A stretch of 20,611 nt of DNA from a bacterium. Its GTDB lineage: Bacteria; Chloroflexota; Dormibacteria; UBA8260; Bog-877. The position numbers and the translations under genes are program-made. The stretch spans positions 1-20,611 of the forward strand of contig JAKABA010000056.1 of NCBI GenBank assembly GCA_021802115.1, given 5' to 3'. The stretch's first letter is position 1. Every line of letters starts with the position of its first letter. The notes under the pieces are model-generated. The model ran no database searches. It worked only from the letters and a program-made list of their open reading frames with translations, and was not told the origin of the DNA. Shown here in pieces: positions 13,399 to 20,204 of this stretch.

Positions 13399-15793
13399 GT
13401 CTGCTGCAACCCCCGCCCCGGTTTCCGGGCGCTACAAGTGGGTGGCCCTTTCCAACACCACCCTCGGGATCCTGATGGCGGTGATCAACTCCTCGATCGT
13501 GTTGATCTCGCTGCCGGCGATTTTCCGCGGGATCAAGGTGAACCCGCTGGCACCGGCCAACGTCAGCCTCCTGCTCTGGATGCTGATGGGTTACATGGTG
13601 GTGACCGCGGTGCTGGTGGTGAGCCTGGGCCGGGTGGGGGACATGTTCGGCCGGGTGCGCATGTACAACCTGGGCTTCCTGGTCTTCACCCTGGCCTCCA
13701 TCGGGCTCTCCCTGGTCTTCTTCAGCGGCACCACCGCAGCTCTGGTGCTGATCGGGTTGCGGATCGTGCAGGGGGTCGGTGGGGCTCTGCTGATGGCCAA
13801 CTCCGCCGCCATCCTCACCGACGCCTTCCCCAGCAACCAGCGGGGCATGGCCCTCGGCATCAACGTCGTGGCGGGGATCTCCGGGTCCTTCATCGGGCTG
13901 GTGCTGGGAGGCCTGCTGTCGGGGATCGACTGGCACCTGGTCTTCTTGGTCTCGGTGCCGATCGGGGCGTTCGGGACCATCTGGGCCTACCTCAAGCTCA
14001 GGGAGACCGGGGTCGTGCGCCGCGCCAGGATCGACTGGCTCGGCAACGCGACCTTCGCGGTCGGTCTGATCGCCCTGCTGGTCGGGATCACCTACGGCAT
14101 CCAGCCCTACGGGACCAGCGACATGGGCTGGACCAACCCCACCGTCCTGGCCGAGGTGATCGGGGGGATCGTGGTCCTGGGGGTCTTCGTGCTCATCGAA
14201 AGGCGCGTGGAGGCGCCGATGTTCAACCTGTCGCTGTTCCGGATCCGCGCCTTCACCGCGGGCAACCTGGCCTCCCTGCTGGCCTCCATCGGCCGCGGCG
14301 GCCTCATGTTCATGCTGATCATCTGGCTGCAGGGCATCTGGCTGCCGCTGCACGGGTACAACTTCGTCCAGACCCCCCTGTGGGCCGCGATCTACATGCT
14401 GCCCCTGACGGTCGGTTTCCTCTGCGCCGGACCGCTGTCCGGGTATCTGTCGGACCGCTTCGGGGCGCGCCCCTTCGCCACCGGGGGGATGCTGGCGGCG
14501 GCGGTCAGCTTCGCTTTGCTGGCGCTTTTGCCGGCCAACTTCACCTATCCCACCTTCGCCGTCCTGCTCTTCTTCAATGGCTTCGCCATGGGCATGTTCT
14601 CCGCGCCCAACACCGCCGGGATCATGAATTCGGTCCCCGCCGGCCAGCGCGGCGTCGCCTCGGGGATGCGCTCCACCTTCCAGAACTCCGGGATGACGCT
14701 CTCCATCGGGCTTTTCTTCACCCTGATGGTGCTGGGCCTGGCGTCCGCTCTGCCCCAGTCGCTCTACCACGGGCTGGTGGCGCAGGGAGTCCCCGCCTCG
14801 GCCGCCGGCAAGATCTCCCACCTGCCTCCGGTCGGCACCCTGTTCGCGGCGTTCCTGGGCTACAACCCGGTAGCGACTCTGCTCGGGCCGGCGCTGCACG
14901 GGCTGCCGGCGGCCCGGCAGGCCGCGCTCACGGGGCGGGAGTTCTTCCCGAACCTGATCTCCAAGCCCTTCATGTCCGGGATGCGGGTCACCTTCTACTT
15001 CTCCACGGTCATGATGCTGATCGCGGCGGCGGCTTCCTGGATGCGCGGCAAGCGCTATGTCCACGAGGAGGTGGCACCGCCCGCCACCACCGCCGCTTCG
15101 GCGCCAGCCTCCAGCGCGGCTGCCCTGGCCGGGCCGGCCTCTGGCGAGGCCGCTTCGGGGCCGATCCGCACCGTCGCGATCTCGGCCAGCTACGGGGCCG
15201 GCGGGGATGCGATCGCCCGAGCGGTGGCCGCCAAGCTCGACGTGGAGTTTCTCGATCGGGCCATCCCGGTGCAGGTCGCGGCGGAGATGGCCGAGCCGCT
15301 GGAGGTGGTGCTCGCGCAGGAGGACGAGACCTACGACGCCGTGGGCGAGCTGTTCGCCGCGCTCTCCCGCGGCCTGGGACCGATGGCCCCCACGGCGGCC
15401 CCCGACATGGAGCAGGATGGCTCCGGAGACCGCTTCCGGCGCTACACCGAGGACGTGATCCGCAAGCTCGCCGACCGCGGCGGCGTGATTCTGGGCCGGG
15501 GGGCCACGGTGATCCTGCGTCACAACCCCCACGTGCTCAAGGTCCGGCTCGACGGGCCTGTCGAGGGCCGGATCCGCCGGGTGGTGGATCAGCAGGGGAT
15601 CGAGGAGCGCACCGCCCGCCGGGATCAGCGCCACACCGACCAGGCCCGGCACGCCTACCTCCACCACTTTTACGGGGTCGATTGGAATGACCCCAAACTC
15701 TATGATCTGATGATCGACACAACCAAGGTCTCGGTCGAGGAGGCCGCGGCACGGATTGTGGAGGTGGCCAGACGTGTCCCGGTCGCCGTCTGA
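13388..15793 (+). CDS. DHA2-type MFS transporter fused to a cytidylate-kinase-like domain
   Basis: An 801-residue fusion. Residues 15-553 are a 14-TM drug:H+ antiporter-2-type MFS protein: motif A GRVGDMFGR at 81-89 with Asp85, a long loop before the last helix, and a final helix ending WMRGKRY. A flexible Ala/Pro/Ser linker (about 557-592) follows. Residues 593-795 match the cytidylate-kinase-like family (Cytidylate_kin2): the glycine loop SYGAGGD at 601-607, LDVEFLDRAI, VILGRGATVILR, RIRRVV, the Arg-rich lid near RRDQRHTDQARHAYLHHFYG, and WNDPKLYDLMIDTTK. The join is in frame with no stop and consistent codon use. GTG 13388 is the first usable start after the DedA stop, but the operator overlaps it. 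The end overlaps the MerR gene by 20 bases. The exported substrate is unknown; the kinase could act on a nucleotide or another small molecule. Confidence 0.88.
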   Translation: MNVKSAATPAPVSGRYKWVALSNTTLGILMAVINSSIVLISLPAIFRGIKVNPLAPANVSLLLWMLMGYMVVTAVLVVSLGRVGDMFGRVRMYNLGFLVFTLASIGLSLVFFSGTTAALVLIGLRIVQGVGGALLMANSAAILTDAFPSNQRGMALGINVVAGISGSFIGLVLGGLLSGIDWHLVFLVSVPIGAFGTIWAYLKLRETGVVRRARIDWLGNATFAVGLIALLVGITYGIQPYGTSDMGWTNPTVLAEVIGGIVVLGVFVLIERRVEAPMFNLSLFRIRAFTAGNLASLLASIGRGGLMFMLIIWLQGIWLPLHGYNFVQTPLWAAIYMLPLTVGFLCAGPLSGYLSDRFGARPFATGGMLAAAVSFALLALLPANFTYPTFAVLLFFNGFAMGMFSAPNTAGIMNSVPAGQRGVASGMRSTFQNSGMTLSIGLFFTLMVLGLASALPQSLYHGLVAQGVPASAAGKISHLPPVGTLFAAFLGYNPVATLLGPALHGLPAARQAALTGREFFPNLISKPFMSGMRVTFYFSTVMMLIAAAASWMRGKRYVHEEVAPPATTAASAPASSAAALAGPASGEAASGPIRTVAISASYGAGGDAIARAVAAKLDVEFLDRAIPVQVAAEMAEPLEVVLAQEDETYDAVGELFAALSRGLGPMAPTAAPDMEQDGSGDRFRRYTEDVIRKLADRGGVILGRGATVILRHNPHVLKVRLDGPVEGRIRRVVDQQGIEERTARRDQRHTDQARHAYLHHFYGVDWNDPKLYDLMIDTTKVSVEEAAARIVEVARRVPVAV
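15760..15764 (+). promoter_or_regulatory. Ribosome binding site that sets the MerR start
   Basis: GGAGG, inside the end of the MFS-kinase gene, lies nine bases before GTG at 15774. It favours that start over the TTG at 15756 and shows translational coupling. Confidence 0.6.
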
Positions 15794-16262
15794 GCCATCC
15801 CCCGCCCCCGGCCTGCGGATAGGGGAGGTGGCGGCGCTGACGGGGGTCACCCCCCGCACGCTCCGCTACTACGAGGAGCTCGGCCTGATCACCCCGGACA
15901 CCCGGGAGACCACTGCCCAGGGCAGGCGCTACTCCCCAGAGGAGGTCGAGCGGGTTCGCCGGATCAAGGAGATGCAGGAGTACCTGGGGGCGGGGCTCTG
16001 CGAAATCCGAGACTCCCTGCAGGCCGAGGACCGTCTGGTCGGCCTGCGCGCGGCCTACCGCCGGAGCTCATCGCCCCGTGCCCAGGCGGCGGTGTTGACC
16101 GAGGCGACCGAGGTGGTGGAGCGGCAGCTGCAGCTGGTCACCGAGCGCATCGAGCGCCTCATGACGCTCAAGCTGGAGCTGGAGCAGAGGCATGCCCGGC
16201 ACCTGAAGCGCCTTGAGGAGCTGTCCGAACAGGGGGCAGAGCGCATCGGCTCTCGGACCTGA
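15774..16262 (+). CDS. MerR-family transcriptional regulator
   Basis: A DNA-binding regulator of 162 residues. The winged helix-turn-helix starts at LRIGEVAALTGVTPRTLRYYEELGLI (about 14-39) with GRRYSPEEVERVRRI after it, both MerR hallmarks. The rest is a long charged helix (about 105-155, VERQLQLVTERIERLM and LKLELEQRHARHLKRLEEL) for the antiparallel dimer coiled coil. The C-terminus has no cysteine cluster and no drug-binding domain, so it is unlikely to sense metals and may respond through a partner or a small ligand. The start is set by GGAGG. The gene overlaps the MFS-kinase gene by 20 bases, so they are co-transcribed. The ACGT dyads before both MFS genes are its likely targets, which would also make it self-regulated. 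Confidence 0.9.
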   Translation: MSRSPSEPSPAPGLRIGEVAALTGVTPRTLRYYEELGLITPDTRETTAQGRRYSPEEVERVRRIKEMQEYLGAGLCEIRDSLQAEDRLVGLRAAYRRSSSPRAQAAVLTEATEVVERQLQLVTERIERLMTLKLELEQRHARHLKRLEELSEQGAERIGSRT

Positions 16263-16326
16263 GCCCAAGGGCCAGCCTCACCGTCGGTCCGCAGGGATCG
16301 GGGTGTGCCGCAACCGTGCGGGTGGC

Positions 16327-16338
16327 GACAATCTGACG
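16327..16338 (+). promoter_or_regulatory. Candidate leaderless-type promoter before the acetyltransferase
   Basis: GACAAT (16327-16332) lies six bases before the ATG at 16339. The layout closely repeats that before the DedA gene. No Shine-Dalgarno precedes this ATG, in keeping with leaderless translation. Confidence 0.3.
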
Positions 16339-16847
16339 ATGCGGATCAGCACCCCGAGATTGGATGTCAGAGAGGTTGGCCCCCAGACCTGCCCGCCCTC
16401 CTGCCGCTCTTCCGCTCCCAGCCGACCTTCCGGCGGCTCTCGCGGCTGGCGGTGGCCGCATTCGCAGAATCCGATGTTGGTGACTACATCACCCAGGAGT
16501 CCCCGGCCCCCTTGCGCCACTGTTTGGTGGCGAGCACGCGAGGCAACGGCGCCAACCGTGCCACCGCCATTTTGCGTCTCCCGAACGAGGAGGACGGGAT
16601 GGCCTGGCTCGGGCTGGTGCTGGTCGGGCGGGAGCACCAGCGCCAGGGACTGGGGCGCGAGCTGGTCCGGGCGCTCGAGCTGGAGGTGGCGAGGTTGCGA
16701 TGGACCGAGCTGCGTCTGGCGGTCCTCACCGGCAACGGGGCCGCACTCAGCTTCTGGCGGGCGCTCGGCTATGGCGATCCAGACAGGAGGAGGGACCAAG
16801 CTGGGCGAGACGTCCTGGTGATGAGCCGTCGGCCGCGCGGCGACTAG
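16339..16847 (+). CDS. GNAT-family N-acetyltransferase, with apparent single-base frameshift
   Basis: Transfers an acetyl group from acetyl-CoA to an unknown amine. The body shows the acetyl-CoA loop HQRQGLGRELV and the later NGAALSFWRALGYG, both GNAT hallmarks. The N-terminus is split: from ATG 16339 the frame reads MRISTPRLDVREVGP, a typical GNAT opening, but runs out of frame at a run of five C (16380-16384). The rest, PDLPALLPLFRSQ onward, is in the next frame. One extra C would give a continuous protein of 169 residues. As written, the second frame is open back to GTG 16305, but its N-terminus there is not family-like. It is either a recent mutation or a base-calling error. Confidence 0.7.
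16380..16384 (+). other. Apparent -1 frameshift site in a C5 run (acetyltransferase)
   Basis: Adding one C here joins MRISTPRLDVREVGP to PDLPALLPLF in one frame and makes the length from 16339 to 16847 a multiple of three. Confidence 0.6.
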
Positions 16848-16882
16848 GCTCGAGGCCAGAGCGGTGTGCCTGGGCTGACCTC

Positions 16883-17481
16883 CTACCTCACACCCACCGG
16901 CGTACCGGGTACCGCGAAGGCGTCGGGCTCGCGGTGGCTCCTCCTGAGGATCTCTTCCACCGTTTCCTCGGGGGCTTGCCCCGACGAGTCCACCCAGACC
17001 CCGAGGTGCGGAGCCCCTCCCGTAGCCGGTGATCGAGATCCTCCACGGTCCAGCTTCCGTAGGCGCGCTTGCCTCGGGCCTGCTCCCGGCGGCGCACCAC
17101 GTCGGCGGTCGGCGCCAGCACCACCACGAACAGCGGACGGCTCCGGAGTCTCGACACCACAAACGGCAGCATGCCTTCGAGGAAGCAGTCCTGCAGCCCG
17201 GTGGTGAAACCGCACGCGTGGTACCCGTCGGCGGTGGCTGCCGCGAGGGAGTGACGCAGGCGAAGCTGCCGGGCCATCTCCGGCTCCGCCGACGGCGTCG
17301 CCTCTACGCGGCCTCTGACCACCATGCGACGGAAGATGTCCCCGCGGACATGGGCGCTGCGGGGAAAGCGCTCTGCCAAAAGCTGGGCCACGGTTGACTT
17401 CCCGGCGGCCGGCACCCCGGTCAGGAGGAACACCACCGGAGGCCCGCCTGCCAGCGCCGCTGTGACCGGGTCGCTGGACAT
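16883..17481 (-). CDS. P-loop kinase (AAA_33-type phosphotransferase), with apparent frameshift
   Basis: A small cytosolic ATP-binding kinase related to gluconate/chloramphenicol-phosphotransferase-like P-loop proteins of actinobacteria; substrate unknown. From ATG 17481 the Walker A GVPAAGKST is at 22-30, then HVRGDIFRRMVV (Asp in the acceptor-binding region), LRLRHSLAAATADGY, RPLFVVVLAP and REQARGKRAYGSWTVEDLDHRLREG. After that the frame fails at a run of four G on this strand (17014-17017 of the plus strand). The true C-terminus, GVWVDSSGQAPEETVEEILRR, is in the adjacent frame ending at 16883. One extra G gives a continuous 199-residue protein. As written, the first frame ends at 16888 with a non-family tail. 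It is divergent from the second MFS gene. Confidence 0.72.
17014..17017 (-). other. Apparent -1 frameshift site in a C4 (G4) run (P-loop kinase)
   Basis: One added base here turns LREG followed by nonsense into LREGAPHLGVWVDSS and restores a length divisible by three between 17481 and 16883. Confidence 0.6.
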
Positions 17482-17541
17482 CCGGCCAGGATAGCGGCGG
17501 CTCACCGCAGCCGGCCGGAGCCGGACGCTGAGGCTGGGATG

Positions 17542-17562
17542 ATCTTCACGTTAACGTAAGAT
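17542..17562 (+). promoter_or_regulatory. Candidate MerR-type operator of the second MFS gene
   Basis: The core ACGTTAACGT (17548-17557) is a perfect 10-base palindrome, flanked by ATCTT (17542-17546) and AAGAT (17558-17562) arms that are also complementary with a one-base offset. It sits between TTCACG and TATTCT promoter elements and matches the site at 13383-13398. The pattern resembles the TTTACGTxxACGTAAA palindromes described for LiuR-like MerR regulators. Confidence 0.6.
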
Positions 17563-17574
17563 TTCGTGTATTCT
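17545..17574 (+). promoter_or_regulatory. Candidate promoter of the second MFS gene
   Basis: -35 TTCACG (17545-17550) and -10 TATTCT (17569-17574) are separated by 18 bases, slightly longer than the usual 17, as in promoters that MerR proteins activate by distorting the spacer. Confidence 0.45.
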
Positions 17575-17615
17575 GGGGGCTGAGCAGCAAGGAGGGCGCA
17601 GGCACGGCCGAAACA

Positions 17616-19451
17616 GTGGGGAGAGCGAAGGGCGGCGACCCCCGATACCGGGGGAAGTGGGTGACCCTCTCGAACACCACGCTGGGCACCCTGATGGTGG
17701 TCGTCAACTCCTCGATCATCCTGATCGCGCTTCCCGACATCTTCCGCGGCATCCACCTCAACCCGCTGACCCCGGGCAACACCAGCTACTTCCTCTGGCT
17801 GCTGATGGGCTACATGGTGGTCACGGCGGTCTTGGTGGTCAGCTTCGGCCGGCTGGGCGACATGTACGGCCGGGTGCGCATGTACAACCTGGGGTTCGCC
17901 GTCTTCAGCTTCTTCTCGATCCTGCTCTCCATCACCTGGCTGCAGGGGGCGGCCGGAGCCATCTGGCTGATCGGCATCCGCATCCTGCAGGGGATCGGAG
18001 GGGCGCTGCTGTTCGCCAACTCCGCCGCGATCCTCACCGACGCCTTCCCTCCGGATCAGCGCGGGCTGGCCCTCGGGGTGAACCAGGTGGCGGCCATCGG
18101 AGGATCCTTCATCGGCCTGATTCTCGGCGGCCTCCTCGGCCCTGTGGACTGGCACTTGGTCTTCCTGGTCTCGGTGCCGTTCGGGGTCTTCGGGACCGTC
18201 TGGGCCTATTTCAAGCTGGTGGAGCGGGGCGTGAAGACCGCCTCCAAGATCGACTGGTGGGGGAACCTGACCTTCGCTGCCGGCCTCATCTCCCTGTTGG
18301 TGGGGATCACCTACGGCATCGAGCCCTACGGCACCTCCAGCATGGGCTGGACCAACCCCAGCGTGCTGGGTGAGATCAGCGGGGGGGTGCTGCTGCTGTT
18401 GGTCTTCATGTACATCGAGACCAAGGTCGAGAACCCAATGTTCCGGCTACCCCTGTTCCGCATCCGCGCCTTCGCCGCCGGCAACGTCGCGAGCCTGCTG
18501 GCCGCCCTGGGACGGGGCGGGATCATGTTCATCCTGATCATCTGGCTGCAGGGGATCTGGCTGCCGCAGCACGGCTACAGCTTCGCCGAGACCCCCTTGT
18601 GGGCGGGCATCTACATGCTGCCGCTCACGGCCGGCTTCTTGATCGCTGGCCCCATCTCCGGGATCCTCTCGGATCACTACGGGGCCAGGCCGTTCGCCAC
18701 CGGCGGCATGATCGCAGCCGCGCTCAGCTTCGGCCTTCTCGAGCTGCTGCCGGCCGACTTCGGATACCCCGGTTTTGCCGCGCTGCTGCTGATGAACGGG
18801 TTGGCGATGGGGTTGTTCGCCTCCCCGAACCGGGCGGGCATCATGAACAGCCTGCCGAACACCCAGCGGGGGGCGGGCTCGGGAATGACCGCCACCTTCC
18901 AGAACTCGGCGATGGTGCTGTCCATCGGCATCTTCTTCACCCTGATAATCACCGGGTTGGCCAGCTCCCTCCCCTCGGCGCTGTACCACGGCCTCACCAC
19001 CCAGGGTGTCCCCGCGGCGGCGGCGGCGAAGATCTCACACCTCCCCCCGACCGGGGCGCTGTTCGCGGCGTTCCTCGGCTACAACCCGGTCAAGACCCTG
19101 CTCGGCCCGGTCCTGGTGCACATGGCCCCGGCCAAGGTCAGCTACCTCACCGGCCGCACCTTCTTCTCCTCGCTGATCTCCCAGCCCTTCATGAGCGGAC
19201 TCCACGAGGCCTTTGACTTCGCGGTCATCGCCTGCCTCATCGCGGCGGTCGCATCTTGGCTGCGGGGAGGGAAGTTCCACTACCAGGACGCCGTCGAGCC
19301 CACCCAGGCGGCTCAGCCCGGGACCCATCGAGAGCGGGAGTCCAATTCCAGTCTGCAGCCGCAAGGTGGGGCCGGCTCGCTGGCCTCGGTTGACGGATCC
19401 CCCCCGGCGCGCGCCCCGGCCGCCGGTCCAAGCCGCCCACCGAGCGGCTGA
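17616..19451 (+). CDS. DHA2-type MFS transporter, paralogue without kinase domain
   Basis: A 611-residue 14-TM-type MFS exporter. It aligns without large gaps to the transporter half of the gene at 13388, from KWVTLSNTTLGTLM to the last helix ending WLRGGKF, with more than half of residues identical by eye. Shared landmarks include GRLGDMYGRVRMYNLG, LTDAFPPDQRG, ITYGIEPYGTSSMGWTNPS, IIWLQGIWLPQHGYSF and the loop KISHLPPTGALFAAFLGYNPVKTLLGP. Where the other copy has its kinase domain, this one has a disordered Ser/Pro/Gln tail of about 60 residues. GTG 17616 starts just before the conserved segment; the Shine-Dalgarno AAGGAGGG (17589-17596) is 19 bases upstream, unusually far, so the exact start is uncertain. 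The substrate is unknown. Confidence 0.92.
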   Translation: MGRAKGGDPRYRGKWVTLSNTTLGTLMVVVNSSIILIALPDIFRGIHLNPLTPGNTSYFLWLLMGYMVVTAVLVVSFGRLGDMYGRVRMYNLGFAVFSFFSILLSITWLQGAAGAIWLIGIRILQGIGGALLFANSAAILTDAFPPDQRGLALGVNQVAAIGGSFIGLILGGLLGPVDWHLVFLVSVPFGVFGTVWAYFKLVERGVKTASKIDWWGNLTFAAGLISLLVGITYGIEPYGTSSMGWTNPSVLGEISGGVLLLLVFMYIETKVENPMFRLPLFRIRAFAAGNVASLLAALGRGGIMFILIIWLQGIWLPQHGYSFAETPLWAGIYMLPLTAGFLIAGPISGILSDHYGARPFATGGMIAAALSFGLLELLPADFGYPGFAALLLMNGLAMGLFASPNRAGIMNSLPNTQRGAGSGMTATFQNSAMVLSIGIFFTLIITGLASSLPSALYHGLTTQGVPAAAAAKISHLPPTGALFAAFLGYNPVKTLLGPVLVHMAPAKVSYLTGRTFFSSLISQPFMSGLHEAFDFAVIACLIAAVASWLRGGKFHYQDAVEPTQAAQPGTHRERESNSSLQPQGGAGSLASVDGSPPARAPAAGPSRPPSG

Positions 19452-19606
19452 GACCCCTTGCCGCCTCCCAACGGGGCCGGCCATCGCGTCGGTGCGGGGG
19501 AGGCTCGGGCCGGCCGTGGCCGCTGGCCGGATTGCGCCGCCCGGGGCCTGTCTGCTCACGACCAGTTCCACGGGGGAAGCCGTGCCGAACGTGGCGGTCG
19601 GAACGA
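19452..19606. other. Convergent intergenic region with GC-rich hairpins
   Basis: This 155-base gap separates two converging genes. GCCTCCC (19463-19469) pairs with GGGAGGC (19498-19504), and CCGGCC (19510-19515) with GGCCGG (19525-19530). There are no T tracts. These may end transcription of the MFS gene, but I see no firm terminator and no gene here. Confidence 0.25.
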
Positions 19607-20185
19607 CTACCCCGTTGAAGGGGCGACGTGCCGGTTCATGATCCAGGCGTGCAGGCCCACCTGGCGCACCCTGGCGAAGCCGAGGTCCTCGAGCAGCTCG
19701 ACCGTGGCGCTGAAGAGGAAGCGGCTCTGCGCCGCACGTCCGGCGGTGGTCTCAGATATCGCCTCCACGAGGCCACCACCTTGGTCCGCGATCTGCGCGA
19801 GCGCGCCCTCGACCGCCAGGCGGGCGACGCCATCTCCCCGATGATGCCGATCGACGAATACGCAGGCGATGCGCCAGGCGGCGGGCGGCGGGGGGGCTTT
19901 GCGGTACTCCCGGGTGTGCTTCAAAGCAAGGGTGGCTGCGCCTCCGTACTGGCACCAGCCCTGGGCACGGCCATCGCTGTCGAACACCATGGCGGCATGG
20001 GCGCGACCCGAGCGGACCAGCGCCTCCTTCAGGGTGCGGGGATCGCTCACGCCGCGTTGGTATTCCATGTGGTTCGGGGCGCACCAGCACCCGCCGTAGA
20101 TGCCGTGGTTGCGCTCGACGAGGTCTCTGAAAGCATCCCAGGTGGAGGGCTCGAGCCGACCGACCGTATAGTTGCGCGGGGTCAT
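19607..20185 (-). CDS. GNAT-family N-acetyltransferase
   Basis: A 192-residue acetyltransferase with unknown acceptor. It has the N-terminal segment GIYGGCWCAPNH (about 27-38) common to a GNAT subgroup with a GGCWC motif. Then comes KAPPPPAAWRIACVFVDRHHRGDGVARLAVEGAL (about 97-130), with the central strand and acetyl-CoA-binding R-x-x-G-x-G/A-like loop RHHRGDGVA, and LLEDLGFARVRQVG near the end as in GNAT C-termini. ATG 20185 is chosen because it directly precedes the family's first strand; a longer open frame upstream lies over the hydrolase gene. The start is 19 bases after the hydrolase stop on the same strand, so they are probably one operon. No clear Shine-Dalgarno is seen. Confidence 0.83.
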   Translation of the reverse strand: MTPRNYTVGRLEPSTWDAFRDLVERNHGIYGGCWCAPNHMEYQRGVSDPRTLKEALVRSGRAHAAMVFDSDGRAQGWCQYGGAATLALKHTREYRKAPPPPAAWRIACVFVDRHHRGDGVARLAVEGALAQIADQGGGLVEAISETTAGRAAQSRFLFSATVELLEDLGFARVRQVGLHAWIMNRHVAPSTG

Positions 20186-20204
20186 CGGGGGGCCAGCACC
20201 CGGG

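Noticed and set aside
13379..15859. An 826-codon reverse-strand frame opposite the MFS-kinase gene
   Set aside because: Same reason: low-complexity D/H/Q/G/P-rich translation, no motif, and exact overlap with an intact fusion gene on the plus strand.
16305..16338. GTG 16305 as the acetyltransferase start
   Set aside because: The N-terminus it adds does not look like a GNAT protein, whereas ATG 16339 in the adjacent frame gives a textbook GNAT opening.
16883..17481. Zeta-type toxin of a toxin-antitoxin pair
   Set aside because: The Walker A motif alone is not specific; no small antitoxin gene is adjacent, and the C-terminal GVWVDSSGQAPEETVEEIL fits housekeeping-like small-molecule kinases better.
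13388..19451. A transposon or genomic island carrying the two MFS genes
   Set aside because: No transposase, integrase, tRNA, terminal repeats or shift in codon use was seen; the shared short dyads are better explained as operators than as insertion ends.
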